Positions 49,522 through 52,606 of a stretch of DNA of 52,606 bases are shown one piece after another (positions within the stretch are counted from its first letter, which is position 1; each line of letters opens with the position of its first letter). Origin of the DNA: Bordetella parapertussis (GTDB lineage: Bacteria > Pseudomonadota > Gammaproteobacteria > Burkholderiales > SG8-41); assembly GCA_945864585.1 (NCBI GenBank), contig CAMBCF010000020.1, forward strand, positions 1-52,606, written 5' to 3'. The translations under genes were made by a program, and so were the position numbers. The notes under the pieces were generated by a model. That model saw nothing but the letters and a program-made list of their open reading frames with translations, searched no databases and was not told where the DNA came from.

Positions 49522-50919
49522 CTAGGCCGCTGCGGTTGACTGCTGCGCTTCAGCGCGCCGTTTCACCATGCGCTTCGGGGTTTGCTTCAAATCTCTCAGG
49601 TAGCGCACATGCTCTTCTTCAATCGAGTGGCGTATCGATTGCCGGTACTGGGTGGCGTACCACGCGGATCGCTCCGCGATAGCCTGACGCATCGCAGCCG
49701 CGTCCGGCAGTCGGGCATTATCCAGCAGGATCTCGCGCACCCAGCGCGCCTGATGTTCGAACACCATGTTAAGCGCAGTATCGGTGTTGAAGAATCCCAT
49801 GAAGAACAGGCCCGGCCACTGCGGCGGCACCATGCGCATGTAGAGATCGAGCTGGTTATCGGCGGCCTGCAGCACGCTTGTCGGGATAAAGTCGAGGTCG
49901 ATAGCGTAGCCGGTGGCGGCGATTAATACGTCGAACTCTCCACTCGTACCATCCGCGAAACGGATCGTCTTCCCCTCGATAGTTTCGATACCGGTCTTCA
50001 CTTCGATGCGGCGGTAGGCGATGTCGGTCACTACGGTCGCATTGGACGTGACGTGAGAAAGTATCTCCGGGCGTTTGAATCCGAGGCGGGTGAGATCGCC
50101 GTGCGCGAGCCAGGTCAGGAAACGGGTGATACGCCGCCGCAGATTGCGCGGAATCCAAGGGCGTTGGATGCGCGCGGTGATGTCGGTGAACGCGCGGACG
50201 AACATCAGCTTGGGGAGTATCAGTAAGCCCGAACGGGCGACCAGCACGCAACGCGGCGCCGTCACGCACAGGTCACTGGCGATATCGCAGGCGCTGTTGC
50301 CGACGCCGACCACGCAGATGCGTTTGCCGACATACGGCTCGGGCACCTTGTAGTTATGCGCGTGCACGTACTCGCCGGTGAACGCTTTGAACTCCGGCAT
50401 GTCGAGTGGTTGGGTCAGATGGCCTGAAGCGACGATCACGCTGTCGAAGACTTCGCTCACGCCATAGGCAAGCTGAACTTCCCAGCGGGGCGCTTCAGTC
50501 TTCCGCTCAAACGCAGGCCGCACCTGCGTCACGCAGCCGTGAAATTTGATGTGCGGCGTAACCTTGAAGTGGTCAGCGTATGCCACCAGGTAGCGATGCA
50601 TATCGGTGTGATCGGGGAACACCTGGGTGGCGGCATCGAAATCGAGATCGCTGAAGCGCGTGACACCACGCGAGGTGTTGATGTGCAGGGTGCGATAGGC
50701 GGAGGAGCGCCCGTTGTCGTTCATGTAGCACCACATGCCGCCGATCTGCCCGCCGATTTCGAACACCGTGACATCGAAGCCCACTTCGAGCAGATACTTC
50801 GCGGCGCAGATGCCGCACGCACCAGCGCCAATCACTGCTACGCGCCTGGTGCTGCTTCGGTTAGGGCCCGCGACCGGGCCGTCAAGGCCGCGCTGATAGA
50901 TGGAGCTGGTGGTGGTCAA
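49522..50919 (-). CDS. Flavin-containing (NAD(P)/FAD) monooxygenase, FMO/BVMO-like
   Basis: A 465-residue class B monooxygenase. VAVIGAGACGICAAKYL binds FAD, GVGNSACDIASDL binds NADPH, and the FMO-type FTGEYVHAHNYKVPE is present between them. ATGYAIDLDF is also typical. It inserts oxygen at ketones, amines or sulfur. The start is uncertain: a TTG at 50919 follows GGTGAG. It lies 3 bases downstream of the glyoxalase II gene on the same strand. Confidence 0.88.
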   Translation of the reverse strand: MTTTSSIYQRGLDGPVAGPNRSSTRRVAVIGAGACGICAAKYLLEVGFDVTVFEIGGQIGGMWCYMNDNGRSSAYRTLHINTSRGVTRFSDLDFDAATQVFPDHTDMHRYLVAYADHFKVTPHIKFHGCVTQVRPAFERKTEAPRWEVQLAYGVSEVFDSVIVASGHLTQPLDMPEFKAFTGEYVHAHNYKVPEPYVGKRICVVGVGNSACDIASDLCVTAPRCVLVARSGLLILPKLMFVRAFTDITARIQRPWIPRNLRRRITRFLTWLAHGDLTRLGFKRPEILSHVTSNATVVTDIAYRRIEVKTGIETIEGKTIRFADGTSGEFDVLIAATGYAIDLDFIPTSVLQAADNQLDLYMRMVPPQWPGLFFMGFFNTDTALNMVFEHQARWVREILLDNARLPDAAAMRQAIAERSAWYATQYRQSIRHSIEEEHVRYLRDLKQTPKRMVKRRAEAQQSTAAA

Positions 50920-50922
50920 TGC

Positions 50923-51711
50923 TCACCACGAGTTGCGCAGCTCGCGCAACTTCAGAAACACGGTACGCTCGTCGGGATTCTCCGCAAGGTCTGGAAACGC
51001 CTCGCGTAGTTTTGCGATCACACCCAGACTGGACAGGCGAAAGAAGGTGTTGATTTCCCGTTCGACGCTGAGGGTCGAGACAAAGGCTTGATCGGGATCC
51101 TGGTCTTTCACCCTTGCGAGCATCTGCTGGGCTTGTTGATTTCCGGGTTCCCGCGCCAAGGTAAAGCGCAGGTTGTTCTCGATGTAATCATGCCCCGGAT
51201 AGATCAGCGTGGAATCCGCTAGTTTGGCAAGCTGCCCGGAGAAGGTATTGTAGAGCGCTACCGGGTGACCGCTATTACAGTTTCCGACACCGGCATTGAA
51301 CAAGGTGTCGCCGCAAAACAGGGCCGGCTGGTCGGTGTGCGACAGCAGGCACACGTGGCTCATGGTGTGACCGGGCGTGTCCAACACTTCGAGTTCCACG
51401 GTCTTGCCCACCTTGATGATGTCGCCTGCACCCAAACCGCGCGACATGCCGGCGATTTTCTCTTTGGCGTTCTTATGAGCAAGGATTTTTGCCCCGGTTT
51501 GTTGCGCCACAGCCTCGTTGCCGCCGGTATGGTCTCGATGTTCATGCGTATTCAGTATCTGCGTAATGTTCCAGCCCTCTGCCTTGGCGGCGCGCAGACA
51601 TTTCTCATGATCCAGAGGGTCGATGGCTACGGCCTCTCCAGTTTCGGCGCAGGCGATCAGGTAGTTGAAGTTGCGATAGGAATTGGCGGTCCAGATCTGT
51701 TTGACGATCAC
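50923..51711 (-). CDS. gloB: Hydroxyacylglutathione hydrolase (glyoxalase II)
   Basis: A 262-residue MBL-fold protein. THEHRDHTGG is the HxHxDH metal motif; PGHTMSHVCL, FCGDTLFN and YPGHDYIENNLRF supply the later ligands. The C-terminal substrate domain includes the LAREPGN region. It hydrolyses S-lactoylglutathione to lactate and glutathione in the cytoplasm. The GTG at 51711, with AAGGACA upstream, gives the normal length; the frame extends to 51768. It precedes the FMO gene with 3 bases between. Confidence 0.88.
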   Translation of the reverse strand: MIVKQIWTANSYRNFNYLIACAETGEAVAIDPLDHEKCLRAAKAEGWNITQILNTHEHRDHTGGNEAVAQQTGAKILAHKNAKEKIAGMSRGLGAGDIIKVGKTVELEVLDTPGHTMSHVCLLSHTDQPALFCGDTLFNAGVGNCNSGHPVALYNTFSGQLAKLADSTLIYPGHDYIENNLRFTLAREPGNQQAQQMLARVKDQDPDQAFVSTLSVEREINTFFRLSSLGVIAKLREAFPDLAENPDERTVFLKLRELRNSW

Positions 51712-51794
51712 GGCAGTGTCCTTTGCGACAGAAATTTTGGTAATGATAGCGCCAAATGAGGCGGCCAAGGACGCGCAGATTGCGCTGCACGCTG

Positions 51795-52087
51795 CGCGGC
51801 ATATGCCCCTCGTGCGGCACGCGGCGTATGGCGCAGACTGCCGCGTATCCGGTGGCGTGCGTCATCCCACGCGTGCCGGTGCGGCAGTGGGTGCTGTCGT
51901 TCCCAATACCGCTGCGCAGTCTGTTTGCCGTGCATCCCGAACTGCTGGCGCCGGTGTTGCAGATCATCCATCGTGTCATCCATACGTTCCTCATCAAACA
52001 AGCGCACGTCAAACGCATCGAAGCGGCCAGTGGCGCAATCACTCTCATCCAGCGCTTTGGCTCTGCCGTCAATCTGAGTATTCACTT
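51795..52087 (+). mobile_element. IS91-family transposase remnant (zinc-finger and HUH part)
   Basis: The plus strand encodes ICPSCGTRRMAQTAA, then VPVRQWVLSFPIPLRSLF and LIQRFGSAVNLSIHF, segments typical of the middle of IS91/ISCR transposases: the zinc-binding CPSCG, then the region leading to the HUH motif. The protein loses both ends and is cut at SIHF by a small palindromic element. It is inactive. Confidence 0.82.
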
Positions 52088-52166
52088 TGGAGTGCGGCGG
52101 CTTGCCGCCGCTTTTGAAAGCGGACAAGGGAACGCTTGCAGCGAATCAGCAAGCTCCCGCACTCCA
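52088..52166. repeat. 79-base palindromic MITE-like element inside the IS91 remnant
   Basis: TGGAGTGCGGCGGCTT at the left matches the inverse of AAGCTCCCGCACTCCA at the right (14 of 16). An internal stem GCGGCGGC/GCCGCCGC and a CGCTTT/AAAGCG stem are also present. It sits between two IS91 segments in different frames. No coding capacity of its own. Confidence 0.7.
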
Positions 52167-52606
52167 TGAAACAGCTACAAGCACTGCTCGACAAAATCAT
52201 CAATAGAATCATTAAGTTAATGACTCGCCCCGGTCATCTTGTCGTGGAGGATGGCATCGCCTACATGGCGCGTACGGACAGCATCGACCACAACTTGCTC
52301 AGCTTGCAATACGCACCCCGGCGCGTGACGCTGATCACCCAACAACTGTGTGCCAACGCATCAGGCTTCAGCCTGCACGCAGGCGTGCGCTGCGAGGCGG
52401 ATGACTGGCAAGGCATAGAACAACTGTGCCGCTACATCACGCGCCCCGCAATAGCCAATGGCCACACGCAGGAGCGTGCCCTGATGGGGCCGCTGTTGGC
52501 AGCGGCTCGGGCCGGGGATTTGTGGATAGGCGATCGCAACTTTTGCACCCGGCCGATCCTGTGCGGCTGGCATCAGCAAGGCAGTTCGTTCCTGGTGCGC
52601 GAGCAT
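52166..52606 (+). mobile_element. Chimeric IS91 C-terminal / IS4-type transposase fragment, open to the window end
   Basis: A frame open from ATG 52166 to the last base (147 codons). The first part, LQALLDKIINRIIKLMTRPG through CANASGFSLHAGVRC and LCRYITRPAIAN, is the C-terminal domain of an IS91 transposase, with a deletion between LQYA and PRRVTL. From about residue 110 it becomes ERALMGPLLAAARAGDLW and IGDRNFCTRPIL, as in IS4-family DDE transposases. The join is in frame. The open frame is a junction product, not a normal gene. Confidence 0.8.

Noticed and set aside
1-52606. Search for CRISPR arrays, tRNA, rRNA and an obvious phage or plasmid module
   Set aside because: No regularly spaced repeats, no cloverleaf-like conserved tRNA sequences and no phage or replication genes were seen by eye.

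Overview
The window is GC-rich, densely coded bacterial DNA that looks like a betaproteobacterium (Burkholderiales-like, possibly uncultured). The main clue is the number of periplasmic TctC/Bug solute-binding proteins: seven intact genes and three decayed copies, with no TctA/TctB membrane subunits. They are mixed with CaiB/BaiF CoA-transferases, LLM flavin monooxygenases, NIPSNAP, LigB-type dioxygenase, Rieske oxygenase and amidohydrolase genes, the usual content of accessory catabolic regions in that group. No rRNA, tRNA, CRISPR array, phage module or plasmid backbone was seen.

Layout. 1-4.3 kb: end of a 3-hydroxyisobutyrate-dehydrogenase-like gene, a collapsed Bug pseudogene, a bicupin + TauD-type dioxygenase pair, and an LLM oxidoreductase. 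4.4-10.8 kb: an NHL beta-propeller gene, three Bug genes, a two-domain NIPSNAP protein and an FMN alpha-hydroxy-acid oxidase. 10.9-16.7 kb: a Bug / Zn-alcohol dehydrogenase / Fe-alcohol dehydrogenase (maleylacetate-reductase-like) operon, a DUF433-DUF5615 toxin-antitoxin-like pair, and an amidohydrolase. 16.8-25.9 kb: a Bug gene, a CaiB pseudogene, a DUF35 + thiolase-like + HAD operon, an MDR reductase, two acyl-CoA-dehydrogenase-fold enzymes, a CBS protein and an FGE-like protein. 25.9-32.9 kb: minus-strand catabolic genes (two SDRs, CMD protein, amidohydrolase, CaiB, two alpha/beta hydrolases, a collapsed Bug gene). 33-39.7 kb: vapBC, a collapsed MBL gene, Rieske oxygenase, GMC oxidoreductase + subunit 3, and two nucleotidyltransferase (MNT) loci, one with a collapsed HEPN partner. 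39.8-51.8 kb: MLE/racemase-type enolase + Bug, CaiB, 2-hydroxyacid dehydrogenase, cupin + LigB-like, Bug, second vapBC, second LigB-like, FMO and glyoxalase II. 51.8-52.6 kb: a wrecked IS91-type transposase carrying a small palindromic element and joined in frame to an IS4-type transposase piece.

How the genes may work together. The region reads as several small catabolic modules. In each, a high-affinity binding protein would capture an organic acid, a CoA-transferase or oxygenase would activate it, and dehydrogenases, hydrolases or thiolase-fold enzymes would break it down. Substrates cannot be read from sequence. No classical transcriptional activator or repressor gene accompanies any module. 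The only DNA-binding proteins seen are those of the toxin-antitoxin-like loci.

Two themes stand out. (1) At least five genes keep their two ends, in order and orientation, but have lost their middle (two Bug genes, CaiB, MBL, HEPN). Further truncated remnants add to this, so the region is decaying by internal deletion. (2) Several intact, apparently expressed-looking enzymes lack a canonical catalytic residue: Gln for a metal His in both LigB paralogues, no Ser nucleophile in one alpha/beta hydrolase, no general-base His in another, no Tyr in either SDR, no Cys or HP motif in the thiolase, and no YEGT Glu in one acyl-CoA dehydrogenase. These residue calls are by-eye alignments to remembered family patterns.
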